This document shows positions 25,801 to 37,825 of a stretch of 64,000 bases of DNA, piece by piece. Numbering within the stretch: the stretch's first letter is position 1; every line of letters starts with the position of its first letter. Source of the DNA: Mucor racemosus (taxonomy: Eukaryota; Mucoromycota; Mucoromycetes; Mucorales; Mucoraceae); contig JAPEHQ010000008.1 of NCBI GenBank assembly GCA_027405735.1, forward strand, positions 1,488,001 through 1,552,000, given 5' to 3'. The notes below the pieces were generated by a model. The model was not told the origin of the DNA. It saw only the letters and a program-made list of their open reading frames with translations, and ran no database searches. A program made the translations under genes and the position numbers.

Positions 25801-28800
25801 ATGTTGTCTGCGTCTACATTTTCTTCTTCTACTGCTTCTTCTTCAAGCGCTTTTTCTGCAAGCCCTGGGTTATCAACACCATCTTCCCAATATTCAACTG
25901 ATTCTGGTAGAAAAGGAAGCGGAAATCCGCTTACCGAGTTGATTGAAACAGAGCAGGCATATATGGAAACTTTGAAAATGATTGACTCTGTAAGTAGTTA
26001 TTCTGTAAATTATAAATAGACAGCAATTAATATTTGCAATACATGTAGCAAATTGCACCTATTTGGATGAAACAAATGACATCTGCTGCTCCAGATTTCT
26101 CTGAACTTTTGAAATATATTCATGATATTTTAAAAGTAAACAAGAGATTTTGTATGAAATTAACAAGAATTGCAGCAAACCCTCAGACTATCAGCGAACT
26201 TGGAGATGCTTTAATGCAATGGGTAAATGATTTGGAGGTCCCTTATGCTAACTATTCTCGAAGTTTTATACCGAATTTGAATCAACGATATGATATTCTT
26301 CAAAATCCATCAATCCAAAATGTATTACAAACTTTATCAGCCAATGTATCTTATGAAATCAACCTTGAATCATTGTTCAATGCGCCAGTTCAACAATTAA
26401 AATATTACAAGGGACTTTATAGTAGATTATTGGAAGGAACTGACTCTGGAAGAGCAGATCACAAGCTGTTGACAAGTGCAAATAAGAGGATTGATATGAT
26501 TATGATTATGTCAAAAGGCAGTAATAATGTCAATGTAAATTACAAGGATTCCAATTTACCATTCATTCAGACAAATTTCACTCTAAATTCTGATTTGACA
26601 ACATTTGAACGCCAGGTTGATTGCTCCAGAACTGCCGATCTTTACAGTGGTACACAAATTGTATGAATAGAATCAACTATTAATAGATACACGTGATGTA
26701 TTAATATATTATCTTTTGTTGTTGTAGCAATACCAATTGCGTATATCAAATTCAGATACTCAACTTGTAATGAGGGATAGTTTTGTTATGTTACCTAATG
26801 AAAATGGACCCTCCATTCGAGTTTGCTTGGTTTTGACTACTGAAGTTTTGGTAATTGCCCGAGAATTATCTCCAAATCAGTTTTTATTGATGTATCCTGC
26901 TATTCCAATTGGCGATATTACAGTAAAAGCAGATTCTTTGGATAGAGAAATTGTGGGCGAATATATTATTCAATTTTCTGTATTGGGCAAAAAACACTTA
27001 GTTATGCGTGCAGATTCGAAAGAAATCAGAAACACGTGGATTGGTGTTGAACCTAATGCACCCAATTCCTTAATTTTTACCCCTAGAACTCTTAGTGTAG
27101 CTGCTCAAAAGAAAATGTTATCTTCTACATCATCCTCAACAATGAAAAACTATGGAATTCAACTACCTCCTATGCCTGATAATAGTAGTAAATCCACGAA
27201 TTCTAATAACAACAAAGGTGCAAATATTCGCAATACAGACATATTCACGTATTATTCAGAAAATGGTGGTGTATCACCATTGGAAAGCTCCGATGAAGAA
27301 GAAGAACAAGAAGAAAAAGAACATGGTCAACGTTTTCCTGGCAATAAAAATCAAGGTAAATCGAGGGATACTATCATGGATATCTATGACAATCATATTT
27401 TTGATTATGAAGATGATAATGATGATGCTTCCAAGTTTCCTACGCCTCCATTACCTACTGTGAGTAAAGGATCAACTGAGCTAATGCCACAATCTGTCAA
27501 GATACTTCCTCATATTCCTAATGTTTCACAGGTGCAAATGCACAATGTGCCTACAAATAAACCTACGCCACCAAATAAAGATAGGTCAAACGTGAAAGAT
27601 ATGCTTCCTCCTGTCCCTCCTAATAAACAGCAACCTGCTAATGGACTAGTTAAAGACTCTTCCCATGTTCAAATGACATACATTCAACCGCCTACCGCTC
27701 AAATGTCAACCATGTCAATATCACCTCCTATTCCGCAACCAAATCAATTAAATAGCTCGACTCCATCCCCTGTTGCTCTTGCTTCTTCCTCTTCTTCTTT
27801 TTCTTCAATTCCTACCTCAAACATGAATCATAGTAATAAGATTAATCCTTTGCCATCTTCTCCTGGTGGTGGAATGAAAAATAATATGGATGGTGGTAAG
27901 CCTTCCTCCCCTAGAGCTGTTGAAGTTCAAAGAGTTGTTTTGCCTGAAATGATGCAAGCAGTTACTCAAAAAACAGATGATTATCTTTCATCTTCCAACA
28001 AACCACAACAAAATGATAATAATCGATTTCAACCTGCGGCTAATAATGGTATGACTCATCCTGCAATGCAACCAAGAAGTGATTCTGCTCCTTCTCAACA
28101 ACAACAGCAAAATTTACCTAGATCATCTTCCATTAGAGGCCAAGGACAAGGACAAGGACAAGGACAAGGACAGCAACACCAATATCCTCAACAACAACAA
28201 AGACCTCAAATGATGCAAAATAATAGCTATTCTAATCCAAATTATTCTCAATCTCCAATGCAAAATCAACAACAAATGAAGCCACTTCCTGGTCAATCTG
28301 GTCAACATCATCCTCAAATGATGATGAATGGAGGGCAACAACAACAACAACAACAGCAGCAGCAGCAAAGACCACCTCAAAACCAATACGGTTATAATGC
28401 TAGACCCATGAATTCACCACCCCCACAACATCAACAATATAGACAAATGAATGGCGGCGGAGCCCCATCTCCCGTATTATCAAATTCTTCTACTAATAGA
28501 AGACCACCAGGAGCACAGCCTTTATCTCCTAGATTACAACAATCCCCTGGAAGTTACAATTCCCCATCACCTTCATTAAATCAACGTCAAATGTCAATGG
28601 AAGATTTAGGATCCCCTCCTCATAGTCCCAATTTGTATAATCCTGAAAATGATGTTCGTCAAATTCTTTACAGTAGTAGTCAATGTGATGTATTTCATTG
28701 GAAAGATCAATCATGGTATGCAGCAGAAGGGCAATGTCTTTTGCAAGTGAGATTGACACACAGTAATCGCACATGTGTTGCTGTTCAATTACAAAACACG

Positions 28801-29409
28801 GGTCAACTTTATTTAAATGCTTGGATTCTACCAAATACTGTTATCAGACAACCATCGCCAACTGATGTTAATATTTCTTTATACATGGGCCTCAAAAAAG
28901 AGAATTATTTGATCCATTTTGCACATCCTCAAGATGCAACTGTATTTGCAAACATTTTACATACAGCACATCAAGAATCCAGTAACGTCAATATACAGCA
29001 ACAAGTGCTGCAACAACAATTGCAAGAACCTTTGATTGACGAACCTGAAGTTGTAGATAATATCAATGTGCCTCAAACATTAAAACCCGTAATGCAATGC
29101 AAAGCCAAATTGTTCATCAAAAATGAAACATCCAACTGGAGTACATTTGGTAGTGTTACAATGCGAATTTCACAACAATCGCCAAGCATGAGAATGATGA
29201 TTGAAATTGAAAATGACAAAAGTAAATTAGTTAGTGCAATTGTTAAAAGTGGAAATGTAGAAAAAATTAGTTCAAAGAGAATCAGTTTTCTTTTAACTGA
29301 TGAAGTGGCAAAAACAAGTATTGTTTATATGATTCATTTAAGAGAGGATCAAACCGGAAACAAGATTATTGAATATCTTCGAACTAAAAACGCTGAAAAT
29401 GGATGGTAG
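25801..29409 (+). CDS. Rho guanine-nucleotide exchange factor (DH-PH) with Gln-rich middle and C-terminal PH-like domains
   Basis: Three exons: 25801-25989, 26049-26660 and 26728-29409, giving about 1,160 aa; the introns are 59 and 67 nt. The DH domain (about residues 48-235) starts at TELIETEQAYMETL, the usual CR1 of Dbl-family exchange factors, and a PH domain follows (about 268-376). The middle is disordered: an acidic stretch (SSDEEEEQEEKEHG), Pro-rich segments, QGQGQG repeats and poly-Gln. Two C-terminal modules (about 911-1015 and 1057-1160) look like PH-fold or RanBP1/EVH1-like domains, inferred from pattern (DVFHWKDQSWYAAEGQC; KLFIKNETSNWSTFGSV). Expected role: activating a Rho or Cdc42-type GTPase at growth sites. 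The GTPase partner is unknown, and the C-terminal domains are the least certain part. Confidence 0.85.
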
Positions 29410-29438
29410 TTTATTATTATTATTATTATTATTATTAG
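29410..29438 (+). repeat. TTA microsatellite in 3' UTR
   Basis: About nine TTA/ATT units begin within two bases of the RhoGEF stop codon. Confidence 0.9.
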
Positions 29439-29914
29439 TTTTGTATTATCATATTTCCCCTTTATACATATTATATTATAACACATTTAGACATTTGATT
29501 AAAGAAATTGAACAATAATTGCTTTTTTTTCCCTTTATAATTTTAAAGCCTTGATGTATTTTTAGTAATAACTCAAAATAATTGATTACAATGGATAAAA
29601 ACAGGGGAATTTTATATATATATATTCAGGAACCATCAGAAAGGGATTGCTCAGGAACGATAGAAAATGTTTACATTTATGATATATATTCATGTATATT
29701 CAGTCTTGTGCTTGTTCAAGAAATAATCAGTTTGAATTGTTTATTCGAAGATAACAATTGCCAACTTGTTTTTTTTTTTTACATTTTTATATTGTTTTCC
29801 ATTGTTTCTCTATTGCCATTGTTTTATATACATTATAAAAAAAAAAGAAATAAAAAGGAAGCATAAAAGATTAAATTATTTTGCATTTCTAAAGAAAAAA
29901 AAAATCATACTAGA
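29439..29914. other. Intergenic, nothing recognised
   Basis: Contains the 3' end of the RhoGEF gene and the leader of the zinc-finger gene. The frame at 29582-29866 is low complexity and rich in Phe/Leu/Ile/Tyr, and was not taken as a gene. Confidence 0.6.
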
Positions 29915-30388
29915 ATGTTAACCTTACAAAGACAAGAAATGTCTAAAGAAATGAGTTATTTGCAATGTAAAATCTGTCAAAAAGAATTCCCTAAATATGA
30001 TCAAAGAGGATTTCGAAATGCTGGATTTACTGCTCATCAAAATCGTTGCATTGAACGAGAATATGTGTCCAATAATCCTAATGCAGAACAGCAACAACCC
30101 GCAATCAACAGACAGAGAATATTATTACCTGCCCCATCTCCACCCAGAAATAATATTTCGTCTTTTACAGCTAGCAACAGCACCACTACTACCACTAGTA
30201 CTTTATATGCGCCAATGCCGACTACGGAGGAACTGTTGGATACTGCAAATGTACCATTGGATAATTCAGTCATCGTACCAGCAGGCGGATTATTCCCAAT
30301 CACTCATTGCGATTATTGTATCCCTGAATTTGGGTTGCATCAAGTGTCATGTCTTGTAATTGCAGAAATTGTTAATCAGAGTATTTAG
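29915..30388 (+). CDS. Small C2HC-type zinc-finger protein
   Basis: A single exon of 157 aa. The N-terminal third holds one zinc-binding pattern, CKICQKEF...FTAHQNRC (C-x2-C-x19-H-x4-C, residues about 18-45). The middle is Gln/Asn/Thr/Ser-rich and looks unstructured. A second Cys/His cluster near the end (THCDYCIPEFGLHQVSC) could bind another metal. There is an in-frame ATG eight codons downstream, so the true start could be 29939. The gene converges with the Sec2-type gene, with only about 145 bp between stop codons. The function is unknown; a nucleic-acid or protein-binding role is possible. Confidence 0.65.
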   Translation: MLTLQRQEMSKEMSYLQCKICQKEFPKYDQRGFRNAGFTAHQNRCIEREYVSNNPNAEQQQPAINRQRILLPAPSPPRNNISSFTASNSTTTTTSTLYAPMPTTEELLDTANVPLDNSVIVPAGGLFPITHCDYCIPEFGLHQVSCLVIAEIVNQSI

Positions 30389-30533
30389 CTTCATGTTTCA
30401 GCTTTTAATTTATTTATATTATGCATATGTACAAACAGAAGAAGAAGAAAAAACAAACAAAAAATGCCCTATGTAAATTAATCAGCCCCTTTTATTATTT
30501 TATGTTTTTATATGTTAACATTTGTATGTAATT

Positions 30534-32093
30534 TTATATGACTCCCATGCTAAAAAAAAAAATTAATTTCTTTTATATGCAATATGCCCTTTATAAAACT
30601 TACCGTGAATAAAACATTTTCAACCTTAACTGTACATTTTCATGGTATAGATCATCAAATGATCGATTCTGATAGAGTCCTAATTGAACGTTCCTCACAA
30701 AACTGTAGAAATTACAAACTGCAACAAGTCTATTACGGCAACTATGATCAATGAGCAACCAATCATCTTCTTCAACAAGACGAAATCGATAGAATTTATG
30801 ATGCATTTGCTGTTTAATGTTTGATTTTCTTCCACAGGAAGCACACTCGAGATAACTCTCTTTATTTTGATGTAGTGATGGTGGTGTATAATATGAATTT
30901 ACAGACCACCTTTCCCATAACGGACGATAATATGCCGATGAAATTGAGTTCATGGGTGATGGTATACTTTTAGCAACATCCATAGTCATATATTCAATAA
31001 AACAAGGCTTATGAAGCATATGTTCCATCATCACTTTAACGCACATGCGAGACTCTGAGTTGCCAAAACTGAGACATGGTTCTATATCTTCTTTTTCGCA
31101 TTGCATGATATATTCGCTTTGTTGGGCTGGCGGTAAAACGATTTGTGGATGTGTATAATAGAAAAATGAGCCATGATTGCTGTTTTCAGTGGATAAAACT
31201 TCTCGCACTTTATTTATTTCATCTTCTTCACTTTCGCTTTCACTATCAAAATAAGAAGATGATCGATAATTGTTACGCTTGCTGCTATTGCTGCTATTGC
31301 TATATTGCTCAAGATATGATTGAAACAGTTTTACTTGCGATACCTCGAAATCAAATGTCCATGTCAATTGGCTGTTGGCATGAAAATTAGATGCAATAGG
31401 TGTTGAAATAGCCAAGATAGTACTGGCAACTGTATTTCGTCGTTTACTGGTTGTTATTGTATTGTCGTTGCTGCTACTACTGATTGTTGTGCTCATTCTG
31501 CGGCTTCGGCACATTAATAATTTTGAGTTGCTACTTGCGTTGCTATGATTTGCAATATATTCAACGCTAAACGGTGCGCTTTTACTGCTAGTGATACTAA
31601 TTGCTGATGGTAAAAGGCTTTCCATTCGAGATTTGAGTTCTCGCAACTGATTTCGTTCATTGACTAGTTGATCCTCTGTCATTTCAAGCTTGGTTTGAAG
31701 CTGCATTCTCATTTTCTTTTCGTTAGCTACCATTTTATTAGCTTCTTCGAACAAGCGAGCACTTAGATCCTCCAGTTCTCGATCTGCCTGCTCTTTTTGG
31801 TACTGTATCTCGGCCATTGTATCGATACCCGCCATGTATTTAATATTGAGTGTTTGAAAGTCCAAGCTTTGGTTTCTAATTTGCAATTCACAGGCACGTA
31901 ATTCTTTTTTCAATTGATTTATTTCATAAGCCTGCAATGTAATTTTGTGTTGGAGTTCATTTGTATATAGACATGCACTTATTTTTCTGTTACATAATTG
32001 ACATTGATGAGGATGTTGTGGTTGAATCACTTTATAACATTCGCAATCTTTTTCATTGCTGCCGACCACTACAATTGCTGTTGCTGCTAGCAT
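30534..32093 (-). CDS. Sec2/Rabin-type Rab guanine-nucleotide exchange factor
   Basis: The coiled coil contains ELEDLSARLFEEANKMV, the signature of Sec2p and Rabin GEFs, which activate Rab8/Sec4-type GTPases on secretory vesicles. A Cys cluster (CQLCNRKISAC) precedes the coiled coil, and the rest is Ser-rich plus a conserved-looking C-terminal module. The start at 32093 is preferred; an upstream in-frame ATG (32213) would add an unlikely hydrophobic leader. The unspliced frame ends at 30600. However, a perfect donor (GGTAAGT, intron 30603-30550, 54 nt, T-tract then AG) lies at that end, and splicing replaces the last residue with RMGVI before a stop at 30534. The spliced form (about 501 aa) is favoured. 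The polarity theme matches the neighbouring RhoGEF. Confidence 0.83.
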
Positions 32094-32389
32094 AATATAT
32101 AAATAAATAAAAAACCAAATAAAAAGCAAGGAATGAGCATGTATGCTTGATAGAAACCTGCCTTTAACATATAAATAATATAATACGGGGGTAAAATATT
32201 CAAAAATAACCAAATGATCTCCTCCTGGACCTCCCCCTGAAAAATTAATAAAGGAATTCGCAGTTAAAAGATGAAATGCACAAGTTCAAAATATGTTGTA
32301 TTAATATAGCTAAAAAAGGAGGGCATGCGATTTCATTTACATTACTTTTGGCTTAGGAATGGCATGGTCACTCACTTTCTAATTTACAA
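32094..32389. other. Upstream region of the Sec2-type gene
   Basis: It should contain the promoter of the gene reading left from 32093. No clear motif was identified. Confidence 0.4.
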
Positions 32390-33870
32390 ATCGTATGAAG
32401 CAGTCAATCCATATTAACCAACTTTTTGAAAGTATCTTAAACAATGCTAAATGGATATAAATTGGTCGCATTATGCTACCTGTCCCTAAGTTCGTTTTAT
32501 ATCTCACAAGCGACTCAAAAACACGTAAAATTTACTTACATATATACCGTACTTTTTTCTTGAAAACTGGGTTTCACTTTTCATCTCTGCTTAACTTTTT
32601 TTTTCACTAAACAATGCCAAAAAAACATTACATCTTAATGTACCTGAGATGTTCAACTTTAACTCAAAAATGAGTATCTGGAAATATCCTATTTTTCACA
32701 GTTAATATAACTTTTTTGTGCTAATGTTTCAGATTTTTACAGGTATTTCACTGCTAAACATTAGAAACTTTGAGGCCTCATATCTCTGCAAAAAATTAAG
32801 CTATACTAACACTTTTAAATAATAAAACTTACTTGTTTCAAAGTATTCTATAACATATTGAAGTATAAAAAAATTCTGAGTACTTCTGTTTCTTTTCATT
32901 TTTTAACACTTTTGTAGTAGATTTCAAAACATTCGTTAAATCGAGCATTATTTTTTTTTACATTCATACCATCAACCTCGCTGAGCTCTCCCGGGCTCAA
33001 TTTAATTTTTTTCAAAATATTAGTTTTTCGTGGAGATATCCTCAAAAATGTCAAAAAAGTGATACCTTTGATTCTAGCTTCAATTTTTCCCTTGTATACC
33101 CTCATCCCAAATTCTGAATTTTAAAAAAAAATTGACAAAAATCTTGTTTTCTCTAAGGAAAATGTAGCTAGAGGGTTTAGTAATAGCTCGATCGATAGGT
33201 AATTTCTTTATGCATCATTTTCATTACTTATATTTGAAACACGTTTATAAAAAGTGATGTGTATATTTAAAAAACCTCTATAATTTTAATTGCATATTAT
33301 GCACAATCTAATGTGAGACATTTTTTTCAATTTTATTTAATTAAATGCAGAATTCAAAACTGTACAAAAGCCATTTAATACGCTAGCTCAACTTACTTTA
33401 CAGTTGATGAGCTATTACACGGTTCTGTTTTTTGGAGTCATTTCTCGATGGATTTTACCAATCGGTTTTGGAACTCAGTTACAATAGGCTTTAAGCTGTT
33501 ATATGAACTATCATTTTGATTATCTCAACGAAAAATTAATATTTTTCATTGAAATAAACGATGCGGAGTAGCTTTGAGTTGGATCTATCTTGTGAATACA
33601 AAAATTGTGGCCTTAATTTAAATGTTTAATTTCTTACAATGGATTTTAGATTAATTTTGGTCAATGTTGTTAGGCCAGTGCACTTATATTCTGGTATTAG
33701 TACTTCTTCTATTTTTGGAGAGATATCAATGACTTATAGAAGGAAGGTGCATTCTCTTTGAAGGTTTTACTTTATTCAACTCAAAATTGAATATGGAGCG
33801 AAAACAATCTGAAACCGTTTGAAACCATCCCGAACCTACTTGACAGCAAAAACCCTGTGGAGTATGTACA
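32390..33870 (-). repeat. Dispersed repeat R1, copy B
   Basis: A near full-length copy of about 1.47 kb, collinear with 56780-58250 and inverted relative to copy A. The short frame is at 33105-32896. The outer segments also match: GACAGCAAAAAC occurs near 33842 and near 58228. Confidence 0.75.
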
Positions 33871-34210
33871 TATTTATCCACTATATTAATCTCCATTTCA
33901 TCTGATTCTCAACTAAAGTACATCTGGCATGAATAGACAACATTATACTACGAAATGATATATGCTGATTTATACTAATATAAACTTTCTACCAAGCTTC
34001 AACCCTAGCAGCTTATAGTTAAATGCCAATCAACATAATGTGGATCTAATCACACCATTATGATCAAGGACCTATGAACTCTATGAATACACCGAATAGT
34101 AGTTATTATCAAGACTTATATCTGACAAAGGGTATTATTGACTATGTATAGACCTAGGAATGTTTACCTGATTTTTCTGATGAAAACTATATAAAGAGGA
34201 TGTTCATTTA

Positions 34211-34421
34211 CAGTGAGTTCCAAAACCCTTTCAATGTTTTGAAATTTTGAATGAAACTAGCCATATCTTTCGCAATTTCAATCGGAGATACTTTAAATTT
34301 CTATTATAAGTAATTTAAAATATTTCTAATAATTCTCAAAAAGTCCGACCTAATTATTTAAAATTCCGCAAAAAATATGTCAATTCAAAAACGGGTACAT
34401 CATTGAAAGGGTTTTGGAAGC
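34211..34421 (+). repeat. Left TIR of the Tc1/mariner element
   Basis: Pairs with 35638-35848. Its outer word TCCAAAACCCTTTCAATG reappears as its reverse complement at the inner end (34401-34418). Confidence 0.92.
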
Positions 34422-34457
34422 ATTACCAAAAAAAAATTGAAGTTTATTTAAACGCAG

Positions 34458-35489
34458 TTAATAATCAATGCTGTAACCCTTTGCTTTAATGCAAGCTTTC
34501 AAACGATCAGGCATACTCGAAATAACCCTTTGGCATTCCTCAACTGTTATTTTTTCTTACCAAATCTCTTGTGTTCTCTTCCAAATGTCATTCATGCCTT
34601 CTGGAGGTGTATCATATTCATTTAAACGGATTTTCAATAACCTACACATATTTTCAATGGAATTGAGGTCTCTGGATTGTGCTGGCCATGACATTACTCT
34701 ATATTCTTTTGTTTCGAAGTGTTTTTTCATTAACTTCGAGGTATGTTTGGAATCATTGTCTTGCTGAAGAATGACTTGATTACGACGTAGCTTCAATTTT
34801 TGGCACATATCGTCAATGGATTTCTCCAAATCGTCATCAACAATAGTTTTGTATAGTTCAGAGTTCATATTACCTTCGATCTTGCACAACCAGCCAACAC
34901 CAGACCAAGAAATAGTGCTCCAAATCATGATGCGATCATCTCCATGCTTTCTTGTTTTTTTGATATGCCTACGTTTTATCTCCTCGTTGTCTTTTTTCCA
35001 GCACCAAATAAAACCATCAGAGTTAAAACGGTTAATTCCAGCCCCATCGGTAAATATAACACGTTTCCAGTCCTCCAAAGTCCAATCAATTTTGTTTTTG
35101 CACCAGCGGAGGCGATCCTTCGCATTTTCATCACTAATTTCTGGCTATTTTATCTTAGGTAATGCGCCTAAACCATTATCCGGAAGAGTCCTACGTACAG
35201 TATTCGCACTGACATTAACGTGTAAATTACGACAAAACTCTTTTTTGGCTTGTACCGCATTATCCAAGCCACCTTTGGTGATTTCATGGACATAATATCT
35301 CTTATCCACAGTAGTCAGCTTAGATGATTGGCCTCCTTTAAGTTTTTCTCGGTCAGGACAGGCCTTTTTTCCAATACGACGTACTGTGGCTTGACTAACA
35401 TCTACACGACGAGCAATTTTCGAAACGGTATGGCCTGAATTTAACAGAGAGATAACATCATTACGTTTGGCATCTGATACAGTTTTCAT
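34458..35489 (-). pseudogene. Tc1/mariner transposase, broken by two stops
   Basis: A single frame of 344 codons from ATG 35489 to TAA 34458, the normal length for Tc1-like enzymes. The N-terminal half has the helix-turn-helix DNA-binding region (SDAKRNDVISLLNSGHTVSK ... ATVRRI). The catalytic half shows the three acidic sites in context: VIFTDGAG, LQQDNDSKHTS and WPAQSRDLNSIEN. It is interrupted by TAG at 35147-35145, just before the catalytic half, and by TAA at 34559-34557, about 33 codons before the natural end. The frame is otherwise intact, so inactivation looks recent. Confidence 0.93.
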
Positions 35490-35637
35490 CTTGATGATTT
35501 TGCTTGAAACTACTAGTAAAAAAGGTAAGGTAAAAGTTGAAAAACATCTCATATATTTTCCGCATATTTCTCTGTTTTATAAGATATCCAGCGTTAATGT
35601 ACAAGCTGTGGGCTACTAAATTGTAATTTTTATCCTA

Positions 35638-35848
35638 TGCTTCCAAAACCCTTTCAATGATGTACCCGTTTTTGAATTGACATATTTTTTGCGGAACTTT
35701 AAATAATTAGGTCGGACTTTTTGCAAATTATTGGAAATATTTCAAATTACTTATAATAGAAGTTTAAAGTATCTCCGATTGAAATTGCGAAAGATATGGC
35801 TAGTCTCATTCAAAATTCAAAACATTGAAAGGGTTTTGGAACTCACTG
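35638..35848 (-). repeat. Right TIR of the Tc1/mariner element
   Basis: Pairs with 34211-34421 with few mismatches. It carries the same outer and inner inverted 18-bp words. Confidence 0.92.
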
Positions 35849-35850
35849 TA

Positions 35851-37589
35851 TTACAAAAGTCCTCAAGTAAAATTTAACTTGATAATAAAACTCTAATTTT
35901 ATCTTTTAGTCGAATTCCTATTGTTTTTTTTTATACTTTTTTTCTGTGAATATCTTCATATAATATTCCACAAAAAAACCCATTGTTGCATTCACCGGTT
36001 GATTGTAAGATAATGAACCTTTTGGTTTGTAATCCTTATTGATAAGAAGTCAACTAACTGGCATGTGGTAATATTCTTAATTGTTATTATTCTAAAATAA
36101 GGTCCAGAAAACGGGATATGTGAGACATATCCACTTGCTGGACTTAACTGTATGAAATAAGCTCAACTTAAATGTGCTGTATTTGCAGTAAATGACGATG
36201 TTATTTACTAAAATAAAAAAAATATAAAAATAAAAGCAGTAGAAATACAATTATAATCAGCTAAAGTTTTTATTACAAAAGATTTCTGAAGAGTTAAAAT
36301 AACTGAAAAGTATGAGGGTATTTATAGTGATTTGGAGAACTTGGATACCATCAGACTTGAATGGATGTAATTAGTAATCTTCCAGTTTTGAATACATTGT
36401 TATTGATTTGATATTTTAAGGGGTAAATTGTGTAGAGCATTGACCATAAGGGATTGTATGTCAAGTGTGACAATATCGACCTTTTGGGAAATGGTTGTTT
36501 TGTTTATTTCTGTTATATCTATTTTATGTAGCCTTGATTTTTAAGGGGTAGTTTTTATATGCTTGAATCTTATTTATTGATAGTGCAACTTCGATATAGA
36601 TGAGTAGTTGACTAAATTAATATCTTTGTTTATTATCATTATTGATTTGGGTAGAATCCTGCTTTGATATATATGTCATTTGTGTAATTAATTACGCCGT
36701 GGTGATCAAGGGTGCTATCATCTACACGACATGTATGGTTCAAAAAGGGTATTTCATATTTTTAGTATGCGTTTGTTATTGTGTTCAATTGAAGTGTTTG
36801 TTTATTATCGTTGTTCACATTTCAAGCGGCATCATATTTTATGAGCGACACTGGGAATTTAGGTTGTTTTATTTTTATCAAGCGTTTTTAGTATGTAATT
36901 CCACTGCAGTATTGCTAACGTAAATAGATTGATCTGACATGGAATGTCAAAAAGGTATAATTGATCCAAAGTTGATCTAACGGATAAATGTAATATAGAA
37001 TTTGTATATAAATAGCAAAATAGGACAAATTATTGGTATCAAATAACGATAATTGTCGTATATTTTCAGGATTGATAAATAGTACTTAAAAAAGAATACA
37101 ATTATGAAAGAATGAGTAATGAATCAGTTCTTCAACTGTGTAATAAAAACAAGATATTGTTTATTTAGAAGATGTAAAAGTATGGCCTTTTATATTGATT
37201 TGACATTGAGATCCTGAGATGTAATTTAAGGCACTATTGAACCATTGAATCTGTTTGATAGTAATCTATTATGGATTGAAATGGATCAATCATAATTTAA
37301 CCGTTCTTGCAGAGCTTGTGAGTTGTCTTGTTTCAATGCTGCGCTAAATGTGCTTGGATGTTGATTTGATAACTACTTGATTGGTTAACTGCTGGGATAA
37401 AATAATGTGGTGTCATAATTGAGGTCAGAGCGTTCTTGGTAATTACTGGATTAAACTTGATACGCTAGGAGTTTCTTATATCCGATATCAAGACTTGCAC
37501 TTCAATACATGTCGTAGTCAATAGATTGTAAGATGTATTGATACTGTAGAACGTGATAACGTATATCACTAGGTGGAATACAACAGGAA
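35851..37589. other. Intergenic, nothing recognised
   Basis: AT-rich DNA without a supported gene. The frame at 36642-36923 is hydrophobic, low complexity and unrecognised. Confidence 0.55.
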
Positions 37590-37751
37590 CAATTTGTAAG
37601 TGCTTACGTTGGTTCTGGTAAAGCATTGAATAATGAATTGGTGGCTTGGGACACAGAGGGCAAAAAGGTGGCAATAGGTTCCAGTGATGGCCATGTTTAT
37701 GTTTATAATATTGGAGAGATAAGGCTAAAACTTAATGTAAATTACCTCTAG
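37590..37751 (+). pseudogene. Dynein intermediate chain fragment 2 (C-terminal WD40)
   Basis: Reads GSGKALNNELVAWDTEGK then KVAIGSSDGHVYVYNIGE. This corresponds to the last WD40 blade of dynein intermediate chains, where the family reads ALN...W...G..IAVG.S.G...IYDVGE. The frame is closed upstream by stops and ends at TAG 37751. In the intact gene this piece would follow the fragment at 21740-21859 after a short gap. R2 copy 2 begins about 75 bp downstream. Confidence 0.78.
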
Positions 37752-37825
37752 CGCAATGATTATAAAGTAAGACTATATTATCATTAAATAAACTACCACA
37801 CAATATTAGCATGTATAAAGATTTA

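Larger units (their letters stand above)
34211..35848 (-). mobile_element. Tc1/mariner-family transposon, defective
   Basis: 1,638 bp bounded by TA on both sides (34209-34210 and 35849-35850), as expected for TA target duplication. The inverted repeats are about 211 bp each and begin CAGTGAGTTCC. One transposase frame on the minus strand fills the interior and carries two in-frame stops. It is a complete but dead copy; it could move only if another copy supplied the enzyme. Confidence 0.93.

Noticed and set aside
25533..25901. 122-aa Phe/Leu-rich frame
   Set aside because: It is the C/T-rich leader and the first RhoGEF exon in another frame.
32094..32213. Upstream 40-residue hydrophobic extension of the Sec2-type protein
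   Set aside because: Sec2 family members are cytosolic, and the extension looks like AT-rich leader read as protein; ATG 32093 fits better.
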